Below, in pieces: positions 33,290-44,560 of a stretch of 64,000 bases of DNA (the first letter of the stretch is position 1; each line of letters starts with the position of its first letter). Location of the stretch: positions 299,833,756 through 299,897,755 of the forward strand of contig CM077115.1 of NCBI GenBank assembly GCA_039619475.1. Reading direction: 5' to 3'. The translations under genes and the position numbers were made by a program. The notes beneath the pieces are model-generated. The model was not told where the DNA came from. It did no database searches and saw nothing but the letters and a program-made list of their open reading frames with translations. The DNA comes from Icerya purchasi (Eukaryota > Arthropoda > Insecta > Hemiptera > Monophlebidae).

Positions 33290-35490
33290 TTCCCGATAAT
33301 ATGTTTGGTTTGCCACTGACTATATATCCCTTTTCCTTCCCGATATCTATAAATCCTTCATTCACAGGAAATTTACTATCGCCGCGTTTGTTGATACCAC
33401 CGCTACCTTTGACAGTGTTCATTTACCTTCTCTACAGAATAAAATGTTTTCCATTAACATCCCTCTGGAGTTTACTACCTTAATTATCAATCTTTTCCGG
33501 GAATAAAACAATTCGTCTTTCTACTCCCTTCTTCGACGATTCTAGATCAATTTTTCGAGGTCTTCCGCAAGGATCGTGCTTGAGTCCTACACTTTTCAAC
33601 ATTTAATTTCACAGTCTCGCTACTCTTAACATCCCTTCTAAGTCCTTATTCTTCGCTGACGATATTCTCGTCTATTCTTCCTCTAATAATTTTTCTTCTG
33701 CCAGTGAGGAATTTAATTCCTCCCTTGCTATTTTAGAATTATCGTTGTCTTTTCTCTTCATCTTTCTATTTCCCCTGAAAAGTCTGCCTCTATAGTTTTT
33801 ACATTTCGTCCTTTTAACCGTTCCTTAGTTAACCTTTTCCTGTGTCAACTCCCTATTCCTCTAGTTAACTCCTTCTCCTACCTTGGTGTCATTCTTAATA
33901 GTAATTTATCTTTTTGCGATCATATCAACTATATATGTACATCGGCTCTCAAGAGATTAAATTTCCTAAAAGCGTTGTTCCCCCGCAAATGGGGTGGCGA
34001 TTCGTATATTTTCCTCATACTCTATAGATCCATTATTCTTTCTAAATTGGACTATTGTTCTTTTCTCTATGCCAGTGCTCCCAAATCCCTCCTTACCAAA
34101 CTTGATCGCATCCAAAACGCTTGTCTTCGCCTCCATATTTGTGCTCTGAATTCTTCTCCAACTCCTGCTCTCCTGGCTGAAACTGGCTTCCTTCCTTTAT
34201 TTATTCGAAGACTTTATCTTGGTGAAAGATTTATGATTAAACGTCTTCATATTCCTCACTCGGAACTCGTGAATTCCTATCAATATATTCTGGACAACTG
34301 GCGTTTCTCTCCTCGAAAAATTCCAATTCTTTCACACATATCCTCCCGACTTGTCCTATTTTCTCATCCTATAACAAATCCCCGTACTTCACCTACAACT
34401 TCTTAGAACTGTCGTTTTCTCCCAAGCTATTTTCTCTTCCCTCTAACATTAAATCTCTTCCGTTTCCTGTAATACATAACGAATTTAACCAAACTCTACA
34501 CTCACTTTTTCCAGCTTACAGCATGGTTTTTACGGATGGCTCAAAATCTGCTTCAGGTGTCGGAGCTGCTTTTATTCTCTTCCTGACATCAACTATTCTG
34601 AGTCTTTTCAACTTCCTTCCTTTTCTTCTATCTTTTTAGCCGAATCCATGGCTATTTTACGTGCTATCCTTTTTATATCCTCAACATCCAATTTATCAAA
34701 GTTCGTCATATGCTCTGATTCAAAAAGCGTTTTATTAGCCATCTCATCTCCCTTCCCTAAACCATCGTCAGATCCTACTATTCTTTATATTCGTTCCTTA
34801 ATTTATAATTTATTAACATCCCGTTCTATCCTAATTGACCTATTCTGGATTCCTGGCCACTGCGGCATCGTTGGTAACGATCTTACCGATTCGTTGACAT
34901 GTCTAGCTGCAATAAATGGCCGTTTCGTAGACAGATTCCCCTCCCAATGTCTCTGTCCTCTCTCTTATCGTTTTCACCATGACTTTTGGGCTGATCTTTA
35001 TCCGTCTCTTTTCTCCAATCCTAACTCCTTTTAGCTTGCTATACAACCCTCTCCACCCACTTCTTCCTGGTTTAATAATTTTCCCTGCATCAGCCGTTCT
35101 ATTATTTCTTCCATAATTCGCCTCCGCTTGAATGACAATTTGTTTCCTGCCTCCCTCTTTCGTTTTAATATTGTTCAGTCTCCCGTATGTCCCTTCCATC
35201 CTCCTATCTGAAATTTGACCTGTGATGTAAATCACCTTTTATTCGAATACTCATCTATCTCCTCAGAACGCGCAGTCCTTTATTCTAATTTGCTTGGCTT
35301 TGGCCTCCCGACCCCTTACTGTGCCCACTACATTCTTGCTCTTCCTTTTCCCTCTGTTGTTCCTGTATTGGCCACCTTCATTTATTCTGTTTCTAATCGC
35401 TTCCTGATATAACTTTCAAATCCTTACGTTTCATTATTTGTTAGTCCTTTGTGTTGGATAAATGTCCTGTGTTGATGCGCCCAAACAAAA
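33290..35490 (+). pseudogene. I-like non-LTR ORF2 (copy 4)
   Basis: Same family as the 2.4-12.6 kb copies and the only one here with both RT Asp boxes. Motif A is FVDTTATFDSV (~33,383). A later GLPQGSCLSPTLFNI block (~33,562) precedes an intact FADDILVYSS box (33,650-33,680). The thumb (33,975-34,406) includes SKLDYCSFLYASA. RNase H blocks are TDGSKS (~34,533), CSDSKSVL (34,711) and IPGHCGIVGNDLTDSL (34,848). The C-terminus includes CDVNHLLFEYSS. Frameshifts and a stop in the RNase H make it inactive. It ends at gttgatgcgcccaaa (~35,473-35,487) plus an A-rich tail, the family's 3' end. Confidence 0.8.
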
Positions 35491-36296
35491 AAAATAAATT
35501 ATTTTATTTGAAGTGGTCGTTATATGGTTGTATTAGTTAATAATATAACTGGAATAACTATCTTAATTTTAAAATTAGTAACAAATAAAATAAAATAAAT
35601 GAAAATCATGCTCCTCATAAACTGCAACAATGTGTACAACTCTTTAATAATCTATAATCTTAAACTTATCGTACAAATGCACTCAATCACACATTTACAT
35701 TCAAATGTGCGTACAACCAAGCAGGCACTCTACCATTTCTTATACCAACTCATACTATTTACAGAGATATAACAATATCTTAAACTATAAACAATTACTT
35801 GGAAGGGACTGAAAGTACTATGCTACCAACACTATTACATTTAGCCCAACTGAACCCCATGTATATATAAACTAAAAATAAGATGAATAATTGTATAAAA
35901 ATAATCATAACAATAGTGTGCTTAATTATAATTGCAATATAAGTATTTCGATATTTCACAATAAATCTACTATAATTAATGAACGCACATTAAACGGTTA
36001 AGCTTAGAAATATATACATAAACCAGTTCATTATAAACCAATTTTAAAAAATGAATACGCAAGCGAAATGTAAGTGAGAATATTGGCTTATGCTTACCAT
36101 GGAACTTATCCTACATGCAATCAACTTTTGGTGTTTTAAAGTAACTGTATATAAACTAAAAAGTTACTACGAAGTTATTAGTATTATATTTTATAATTAT
36201 TAATAACTTATTTATCGTCCTGATTTCCGCAGTAATTAAAAATAATAGTACATGAAATAAAATATGAAACATAAAATATAAAATATACCGCAGTGA

Positions 36297-36348
<52 letters not shown>

Positions 36349-37718
36349 ATGCAGTGAACGAAATTAATTGATTATGTAAATTTAACTCGAAATTGATTTT
36401 ATGTATTTCAGAAATTTTATTAAGTTTTTCTTTGCAAGTACCCGCGTTTTGCAGCGTAACGTAACGTTTGCTTTATCTGAGCATTAATTTTATGTGCCAA
36501 AACCTTTGCTTTAACAGTTTTTTTCTCACTACTGTAATGCCTTTTAGAATACTGCGCGATATGGAATGCTTAAAGTCACTCGAATTATCTATAAGATAAA
36601 TTTCTTTAAGATAACTAATGTGAAAAATAAATGCATTGGAAATGACTCGTTAAAGTAGTCGTTGATGGGTCAAACTATTAAACTGATCATCTGACTAAAA
36701 AAAATAAATTGTAAAATTTTAAAAGTAAAATTGAGGTTCCAAACAACGAAATGAATCGCCATTTCATTGTCTTAAATATAAGACTTTGACACGCTACATA
36801 ATCTGCTTCATTATAACGTGAACATTGAGAAAGAATGCAGTCGATAATCGCGAATATTCATCCCATGTTACATATACGTGTATAATTGCTGCGATGTCAA
36901 GCACTGGGGAAAGAATCGAAACTACTGAATAATATCGAAAACTGGAAAAAATACGAAATTCAAAACATACGTTGCCGTGAAACTCAGTTATGGTAGAAAT
37001 GTAAGCAAAAAAACTGGCAGAAGACTTTCATCACGGTTCAGTAAGGTAAAACAATCTTTTGTCGCATTCGTGAATTATTTATTTCGTTATTTAATTTGGA
37101 ACCGTTGGAAATTTTAAGAACACTTTCTTATCACAGTAACAATAGCTTGTTTTTGTAAAGTATTTTCGCTCATATACAACCGATATTATTACAGCTATAA
37201 TATAAATTTCGAAGTAATTCTGAACTCTCGATAGCTGTTAGGATTTAGATAAAGCTTAAAATAACATCAGTGTCGAGGAAAAAGGAATAAAAGTAAAGAA
37301 ACGAGAAAATATGGTTGCAAGAAAGCTAAAGTGTTTGTCTCCGCAGAGTTATTTTGGCGAGAATTTTACGATATTGCGGATGATTCAGAAATGATTTGTA
37401 GCTGTTTCAGCGTTTTAATAGCTAAACTTTTATCACCAAGAGACTCGAACGTTACCAAGAGACAGCCCGTTCTTCTATTCTTCTCCCCATATACCATTCT
37501 ATTAATCTATACGTTTACCGCTGAACCGTAATAAAAGAAAATTTTGGCTAAACTGCAATTATTGATCCCATCAATACATAAGTCATATAAACCGCTGAAA
37601 GCTGTAACGCTAGAGGACAAAAAAGTTCTATATTAATTTATTTTAGGCTGTCAAAGAAAGCTCATTTGAGCCTTCTCTTCCTCACATACATGCACGCTAT
37701 ATGGAATACACAATATGT

Positions 37719-37751
<33 letters not shown>

Positions 37752-38072
37752 CTATTATATAAAGCTGTAAGAAAAAAAAAACGTACAGACTGTTCTATAG
37801 TAACTAGAGAGTTAATTTTTTGTTTCAATCGACATATTTTCTTCGTCAGATCATAAGAAAATTATAAGACCCTCAAAATTTTAAAATTAAAGGCTCCAAA
37901 TTTCAAAAAATGTATAAATCAAGTTTTAAGAAAATTTTTTTAAAAAATTCCACGGTATTCATTTTCTTTTCGACCCGTCACCAAGGTCTCCAGAATACAG
38001 GAAAAATAAAAAATTCGAAAAATTTTGATATTTAGGAACCAACATTTGTGAAAATACACGCTTAAAGCGGTA
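35491..38072. other. AT-rich non-coding stretch with TA microsatellites
   Basis: Perfect (TA)n tracts lie at about 36,299-36,345 and 37,719-37,745. The second is followed by tctattatataaagctgtaag, a phrase I associate with the start of a common insect non-autonomous repeat, though this is weak. No gene is recognised. Confidence 0.5.
36299..36345. repeat. (TA)n microsatellite
   Basis: An uninterrupted TA dinucleotide tract of about 46 bp. Confidence 0.9.
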
Positions 38073-39041
38073 ACCCCGGAAACTAAAAAGAAGGGCTCAC
38101 CTTTGTCAGGTATTTTAAGTGAAATCTTTTTACAAAATTTAGAGGAAATATACATGGAAAAGATAATACAAAAATGCAATATGAAATCTTATATTAGATA
38201 TGTAGATGATACACTACTAATTTTTGATGAAAATAATAATAATACTGAAAATGATATTCTAAACGATTTCAATAAAATTCACAAAAATATTCATTATATT
38301 ATGGAAAAAGAAGAAAATAACAAAATAAATTTCTTAGATATAACAATAATAAAATCAAAGGATACGTTAACATATAATATTTATAGAAAACAAACCACCA
38401 CTGATAATATAATTCATAAAACATCAAATCACCCAAACCAACATAAATATGTTTATTTCATGACTGCAATAAATAGATTATTAACTACACCCATGAATAT
38501 AAATAAAAAACAAATAGAAATTAATATATTAAAGACTTTGGCAAGAAATAATGGTTATGACGAACAAATAATAGATAAACTAATTCACAAAATAAAATCA
38601 AAATCAAAATATATACAAAAATTAACAGTCAATAATGCTACTAACAATAAAGGATGGATAACATTCACATTTATAAACAATAACATATACAAATTAACCA
38701 ATTTATTCAAAAAACAAGGTTTAAATGTAGCATTCAAAACTAAAAATAATTTAAAATATAAAATAAACACCTTAAATTTAAAAAATAATAATATTTACAA
38801 AAATAGCGGTATATATAAAATAAATTGTACTGATTATGAGAAATCATACATTGGTCAAACAGGGCGAAAAATCAATTGCAGATATAAAGAACATATAAAA
38901 GCATTTAATAATAATGAAATAGAAAAATCAACCTATGCAGAACATCTAATTAAAAATAAACATAAACCTAATTCAATAGAAAATACTGTAACCATCCTGG
39001 CCACTTATCACAAAGGTAATAATATGAAAATTATTATATAA
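38073..39041 (+). CDS. Penelope-like RT C-terminal part fused to GIY-YIG endonuclease (5' truncated)
   Basis: An open frame of more than 310 codons with no internal stop, lacking a start because the N-terminal RT is missing. It opens in the KKGSPLSGILSEIF block. It has an intact catalytic RYVDDTLLIFDE (38,193-38,228), then FLDITIIKSK and a YRKQTTTDN block. The RT thumb runs to a GIY-YIG nuclease: GIYKINC (38,805-38,825) and YIGQTGR (38,847-38,867), with later CRYKEHIKAF and AEHL blocks. Animal Penelope elements usually show a Cys pair after GIY; here only the first is kept (CTDY). The codon usage is extremely AT-rich. The clean frame suggests a much younger copy than the one at 15.1 kb. Confidence 0.85.
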   Translation, partial: TPETKKKGSPLSGILSEIFLQNLEEIYMEKIIQKCNMKSYIRYVDDTLLIFDENNNNTENDILNDFNKIHKNIHYIMEKEENNKINFLDITIIKSKDTLTYNIYRKQTTTDNIIHKTSNHPNQHKYVYFMTAINRLLTTPMNINKKQIEINILKTLARNNGYDEQIIDKLIHKIKSKSKYIQKLTVNNATNNKGWITFTFINNNIYKLTNLFKKQGLNVAFKTKNNLKYKINTLNLKNNNIYKNSGIYKINCTDYEKSYIGQTGRKINCRYKEHIKAFNNNEIEKSTYAEHLIKNKHKPNSIENTVTILATYHKGNNMKIII

Positions 39042-39282
39042 ATAAATATAAAAATAAAATTTTAAATGACCAAACACCTAATAATAATAATCCACTGTTT
39101 AATATAAAAATTTAACTTTTTGTCTTCTTGTTTTATTTTATATTTTATATTAATTATTAGCATTTTCAACCTATAGATTTTTATACCTGCCATGTTTATT
39201 CCTCTTTACATCTACTATATATACACATGTATTCCCTATATTCACTTCAGTATGTTTTAAGTTTCCTTTAAGTTAGTGTTAG

Positions 39283-39305
39283 CTGATGATGGGTTATGCC
39301 CGAAA
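39283..39305 (+). ncRNA. Hammerhead-like ribozyme core at the Penelope 3' end
   Basis: Downstream of the Penelope frame the sequence reads CTGATGA (39,283-39,289), then a short GGG/CCC stem with a 5-nt loop (39,291-39,301), then GAAA (39,302-39,305). This is the order of the hammerhead catalytic core, and Penelope elements are known to carry such motifs. One extra T lies between CTGATGA and the stem, and a convincing stem III and cleavage site were not found. The ribozyme is probably decayed. Confidence 0.45.
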
Positions 39306-39345
39306 ACGTTTCTAAATAGGTATTTATCTAATTTATTGATCTATA

Positions 39346-40680
39346 TTGTTTGTTATTAAAGTTTCTTTTATTATACCATTTCAACAAACAGGATGTATTC
39401 ACCTACATTTAACCACTACTAATGTTACTACCAATGTTACTACTAATGTTACTATTAATATTGCTACTGATATTACTTCTCTCCGTAATACTAGGACAAC
39501 TACCACGAATAACATTTATGAAAATAGACGAAACGGCGCTGCTAATGCACTTTCTATAGACTTGTCTAAAGCCTCTGTATATAAAAGTACAAATAACAGT
39601 GACCCTGCAATGCACATATCGCTTAGGAAAAACGATCAGCAATGTTATATTGTTCTCTCGAAACGTAAGCGGCCGAAAAATAAGTCTACTAGTTCTTCGT
39701 ACGCATGCCAGTCGTAAGCACAAAACGTAACATCTTTGAATATCTTACAATAGAAAAAGATAACGATAAATCTAATAATGATAGTTACACTGATAAGGAC
39801 ATGATGCAGGTAGACAATGCTAATTTTAATGATAATTCTGATGCCGTAAATAATAATACAAAATAACTAAATAACAATAAATAAAATAAACTTTTTGCAA
39901 AATCTCCTCAAAAATATAACTAACTTCAATTCATTTCAGAACTTTTTAGTAAGCATACCCAGATGTTGACTTCTCGTTAAAATCAACCTTGTCTGGTATA
40001 ACTACTAACCCGACTAATTCATCCAGTTATCGAAACATTGTTAAATCATAAACAGACAATAAATATTTCTTCTACACCTATTTATTAGGGGAAGATTAGC
40101 CTTTTAGAATTGTATTAAAGAATCTTCACTGAACGACAGGCGCCACTGGCATAAAAAGCGCCATAGAAGGAAAAAGTTTTAAGGTTTTCAGAATTATTAA
40201 TGTATTGAAACATAAAACAAAGCAACCTCTTCCAATTTTTTTCGTTAAACCTTTGTAAAAGAGTGAGAACATTTTTAAAATAGACTTCTAAATACTGTAG
40301 ATAGTTTCAAAGAATCACACAAAAATTTTGGTTTAAAATGCAAGCATTGCCAATTATTTGCCATACAGCGAATTACTGTAATCTACCAAATCGATATGTA
40401 AAATACGCAGGTAAACATGAAATAAATAAATACTCAAAAAATCTAGAAGATCCTGCTAAATGTGCTCTGTGTAAAGGTAATCATTCTGCAAGTTATAGGG
40501 AATGTTCTGACTATAAATAGCAAAAACAATTCTACAACAGGATTTGTAAAAAATACCAATCGGAATTAACTAGCTATAATATACCATAGCAAACCAGACT
40601 AGATTTCCCATCGCTGCAGAACAAAACCGAAACTTATGTCAACAAAGTTAAAAATCTTTCTCACACAAGATAAATAATCC
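39346..40680 (+). pseudogene. Jockey ORF1 (gag-like)
   Basis: Jockey ORF1 proteins are RNA-binding gag-like proteins. The N-terminal part (39,346-39,717) contains Thr/Asn-rich 12-bp repeats and a basic KRKRPKNKSTSSS patch. A shifted frame follows with an acidic, Asn-rich segment to 39,865. The conserved PRE_C2HC-type core is seen piecewise as FRIVLKNLH (~40,100), FKVFRIINVLKHKT (~40,180) and PLPIFFVKP (~40,230). The zinc-knuckle region is open at 40,338-40,517: HTANYC, YVKYAGKHE (the Cys pair is now Tyr) and CALCKGNHSASYRECSDYK. Stops and shifts are frequent. Confidence 0.8.
39410..39480 (+). repeat. 12-bp coding tandem repeat (Thr-Asn-Val-Thr)
   Basis: About five units of a 12-bp repeat (aatgttactact type) encode Asn-Val-Thr-Thr repeats in the Jockey ORF1 N-terminus, degenerating towards the 3' side. 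Confidence 0.75.
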
Positions 40681-40805
40681 TAATACTAGATCATGAATGA
40701 CAAATCATATAGTATCAATAATCAAATCAAATCAAACCAAATAAAATCACTTTATTACTATTATTATCACTACAATATCCATCAATGCGCATATATTAAT
40801 ATTTA

Positions 40806-41099
40806 ATTATTAATCATGGAGCTCAGTTATGGGGTTGTGCAAAAACTTCTCACATAAAAATTATTCAAAAATGCCAGAATAAAATACTTCGTCTAATAAC
40901 GAATGCGCCCTGGTTCGTAAGAAATGATGACTTGCATAAGGACCTATGCGTTCCTACCGTAATAGCAGAAATCAGACGATATGCACTCCGCCATATAGAT
41001 AGATTACATAGGCATCCAAATACAGAAGCAATGGCGATATTAGATAACGTACACAACACAAGAAGGCTGAAACGAAATAATCTGAACGATATTATTTAG
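40806..41099 (+). pseudogene. Jockey ORF2 C-terminus
   Basis: An uninterrupted stretch to the stop at 41,097-41,099 with no start of its own reads HGAQLWGCAKTSHIKIIQ, ITNAPWFVRNDDLHKDL and HRHPNTEAMAILDN, then RRLKRNNLNDII. This is the classical Jockey C-terminal region (LWG.A..S....iQ..QNk.LR.i..APWyvrN). It follows ORF1 after only about 130 bp, so the whole endonuclease and RT are deleted. A 3' UTR and a long poly(A) tract (about 41,234-41,265) complete the element. Confidence 0.85.
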
Positions 41100-41230
41100 T
41101 TATCATTTTATTTATATTCTTTTGAGGTTTCTGTCACCGGATGGATAGCCTCTTCACGTTATATATATTTCTCCTTTTATCATAATTACTGGATAGTCCA
41201 TGAGGACTAGTTGTAATTTGTTATAATAAA

Positions 41231-41233
<3 letters not shown>

Positions 41234-41265
<32 letters not shown>
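41234..41265 (+). repeat. Poly(A) tail of the deleted Jockey element
   Basis: About 30 A residues immediately follow aataaatat. This marks the 3' end of the Jockey copy that starts near 39,346. Confidence 0.75.
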
Positions 41266-41269
<4 letters not shown>

Positions 41270-41647
41270 TGGCCCCCGCTTTTATTTTTCAGAATGTTTC
41301 GTAGTTTCAGATTTTAGTGTTAAGATGCGTATCTGGTGACTACGCTAATAAAGTTATTTTATACTTTTTAGTGCATAAATAAAAGGCTATTTTAAAAAGT
41401 TCTTTTCATTTTTTTTTATTTTTTAATCTGGAATTTTTACTATGTATTTCAATAAAAATAAATAAATTTAGAATTGTATTTTATTTTGCTTTATTTTATT
41501 CAATATATTGATTATAGGACATTTACAGAAATTTGTGTTACATTTTATTAATAAATAATGGATCGCATTCTTTCAATTATATTGCCTTTTGTTTTTCATA
41601 CAATACATAGGAGTCCTCAGCACATGAAACACAATGTTTGACTAATA
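41266..41647. other. AT-rich non-coding stretch
   Basis: No gene or repeat is recognised between the Jockey poly(A) tail and the satellite-like array. Confidence 0.5.
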
Positions 41648-42435
41648 GAGATCTTTCCATTAATATATCAGATGATTGAAAAAAAGAATATTTTTTTGAA
41701 ACATCCGAGCTTTCAGCGTCCCAAGGGTCCGATTTTAAAATTGGAAAACCAAATGTTCCAAAGTAGAGAAATACACAAGGATGCGCATTTTTTTAACTTT
41801 GTTCAATATTTTTAGCTATAAAGCTGAGCCACGAGCGGGGGGGCTACGCGTCATTTTTTGTGCTTTTTTAAACTTTTGGTAAACTCGCAATGTTTCATTA
41901 GAAATACGAGATTGCTGCCGACAAATAGCGCTCTTTCCAACAGTATACCATATGTCCGGAAAAAAAAAAAAAAAAATTCAAAAGTTCGAGCTTTCAAAGC
42001 CCCGAGGGGCCAATTTTAAAGTTGGAAACCTAGATGTTCCAAATCAAAGAAAAATATACATGCATGTGCATATTTTCAACCTTGTTCAAAATTTTTAGTT
42101 ATAAAACTCGCGTCGCAAAAACGGAGCTACATATTAGATCTCGCGCTTTTTTGAACTTTTCGTAAACTTCGATAGTTTCATTAAAGAAATAAAATATGGT
42201 ATTGTTTTCGACAAATAGCGATCTTTCCAACAATATATCACATGCCTGAAAAAAAAAAACTTTTTTCCAAAATTTTGAGCTTTCGGCGCCTCGAGGGTCT
42301 AATTTTAAAGTTGGAAGCCCAGAGGATGCATAATATTGTATTGTCATCTATAAAAAGCATTTCTGCAAAAGGACACTTTTTTAATTCATCGGGAAGTAGG
42401 TGAAAAATCGTTCGCAAGATTCCCCGCAGACAGAC
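41648..42435. repeat. Degenerate satellite, about 285-bp units
   Basis: Three diverged units start at about 41,648, 41,930 and 42,221. Shared phrases are tctttccaacaatatatca, gagctttc-gcgcc-cgaggg, attttaaagttgga and cttttgtaaact. The period is about 282-291 bp. No coding capacity is conserved between units. A gacagacagact run follows the last unit. Confidence 0.7.
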
Positions 42436-42539
42436 AGACTGACACAGCGAGTTAAATAAAAGGCTATAAAAAGTAGAAGCTTTTGCAAAACACTTCACAA
42501 ATGTATACTGCCGCATCCTGGAAATGCAACGTTAAACCC
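42436..42539. other. Unassigned spacer
   Basis: No feature is seen between the satellite array and the next Jockey element. Confidence 0.4.
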
Positions 42540-42799
42540 TGATACTTATTGTTATGATGTTTGTAAAGCGATAAAATTTACATCTCCGGGTGGTGAATTT
42601 AATAATTTAATAAAAACTCTAAATCTCCGGGCTAAGACTTAATCAAGGCTCGCTTATATTAAAGAAATTGTCGAGAAAAGGTTTTATATTGCTGACGTAA
42701 TAAATTTTCAATGCGATACTTCGTTTACGGTATTTTCCTCTACAGCTAATCTCACAAATCGTCGTCATCGAGAAACCACATAAGCCACCTACAGAACCG

Positions 42800-43290
42800 G
42801 ATTCGTATCGGCCCTCTCGCTACTGCCTGTAATCTCCAAGCTTTTTATGAAAAAAGCTGCTGCTAAAACAGATGATGCCAATTATTAACGACAAAGGCCT
42901 AATGCCAGAACATCAGTTCGGATTAAGAGCCAAGCATGGTATGATAGAGCAAGTAAACCGCGTATAGTTAATACAATAGAGACATCCCTCGAAGAAAAAA
43001 GTACTGCAACGCCGTGTTTTTGGACATAAGTCAGGCTTTCAACAAAGTCAGGCACGATGGTCTGTTACCTAAAATTAAGCGTCATTTCCCTTGCGAGTTA
43101 TATCAATTACTTCCATCATACTTAAGCAAAAGATACTTCTACGTGAAGTATGGGGACGACTCATCTGATATATGTATATCCGGTAAATGCAGGCGATCTG
43201 CAAGGAAGCGAGTTAAGGCCGCTACTCTATCTCATTTACACGTCAGATATTCATACGCCCTCCTTCGCTGATCAGATATATCTAATATCT
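42800..43290 (+). pseudogene. Jockey reverse transcriptase, first part
   Basis: Broken frames show PVISKLF, MPIINDKGLMPEHQFGLR (~42,870-42,925) and then the open stretch 43,014-43,270 with FLDISQAFNKVRHDGLL (motif A, catalytic Asp), LLPSYLSKRYFYVKYG and, frame-shifted, the block before the FADD box. The catalytic box itself is decayed (FAD followed by stops, ~43,265) exactly where the insertion begins. Confidence 0.75.
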
Positions 43291-43306
43291 TTAAACGAGC
43301 AATAAT

Positions 43307-43371
<65 letters not shown>

Positions 43372-44560
43372 TTATTTTACTTATCTCGGAAACGGCTCTA
43401 ATGATTTGGATGAAATTTGCACACTAGGGGTATTTTGGGCCAATAAATCGATCTGTCAAGGTCTACAATCCATGGCAAAATTCGGTTTCGCGAGTTTTAA
43501 ATGATTTTTAATGTTTTCAGTATGATACGAATCAAGGTTGGTGGAGCGATCTTTCGACGACGATGTAATAGAAAATTTGTACTGCCTTTCGAGTATTATT
43601 TTTTGATTTTCGAAGGTCGTCGATTATCGGCTCGGATAATGGCTTTGTGTACGGGGCGGTAGCGTCAAACTGGTAGTGCAAAGCAATAAAACATATGGTA
43701 GGCAAAACATGCGAACGGGTAATTCCAGATACCTGGAAATGGCGAGGAACGAATAAGTAAAAAAAGGCATCGGTCTTGGCTTTCAGGCGGTCACATAACG
43801 GCGGTTCGAAAATCATGTGCTCGCATGCAGTAAAAATATATATTTAACAAAAAAAAACATAAACGAATCAAAAATATTGTAACAAACAGTTCATTTTTTA
43901 CTTTTTTTGTATTAATTTTATATTTAAGTAAGAAAAAAAGCTACTAAACAAAAAAAGAAAAAGAAAATCGGTTAATAAACAAACGAGGACTTTGCCTATT
44001 TATATGCAGATATTAAATGTTTTGCGTATTTATATATTTGTTTTTGTGAAATTGAATTACCGAGAATATGTTGTGCACATTTTATACATCCCCTTATGTG
44101 CAGTATACCCTTATTATTATATTTTGCAGTGATTTAGTCGGAAATGATTTCTAATTGGTTGAAAAACAGCTGATCACGGGTAAAATTACAGGACGCTTTT
44201 TATTTGTTTTTGTAACGAATAAACCGGCAGATAAAGCTGACGACCCTATATACCTAAAATTTAATTTTTCTAATAAAAAGCGCATAGAAACATTATATAT
44301 TCATAAAAATCAACGTGTGTGCAGTCATTGAAAACATTTTCCAACAATCGGGAGAAAGCGAATTCGAAGGACCTCTACATTTTTCTTGCGTTCAGTATTG
44401 AAAAGTAAAATTGTATATGGAAAGAGGCTTTTAATTCATACATGTGTCCATAAATTAGTTTTAAAATATTTCATGTTTTGTGAATATGTATAAGATTAAA
44501 ATAAAGTTAAGAAGTTACAAAAAAAAAGTACCCAGCAAAGCTCGGTCGCCCAGGTACTGT
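43291..44560. mobile_element. Unclassified non-autonomous insertion in the Jockey RT
   Basis: A (TA)n microsatellite (about 43,312-43,368) is followed by acttatctcggaaacggctc, a phrase familiar from repetitive insect DNA. The segment ends in cccagcaaagctcggtcgcc (~44,532-44,551) next to gtact. Between them no domain is found. The open frame 43,532-43,816 on the minus strand is unsupported. The family is not assigned. Confidence 0.45.

Noticed and set aside
36299..36345. TA tract as a replication or transcription element
   Set aside because: Ordinary dinucleotide microsatellite; nothing else suggests function.
37331..37531. 66-aa plus-strand frame
   Set aside because: No domain or compositional support.
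43291..44560. Insertion called as a Helitron
   Set aside because: No clear 5'-TC start, 3' hairpin plus CTRR end or Rep/helicase coding; left unclassified.
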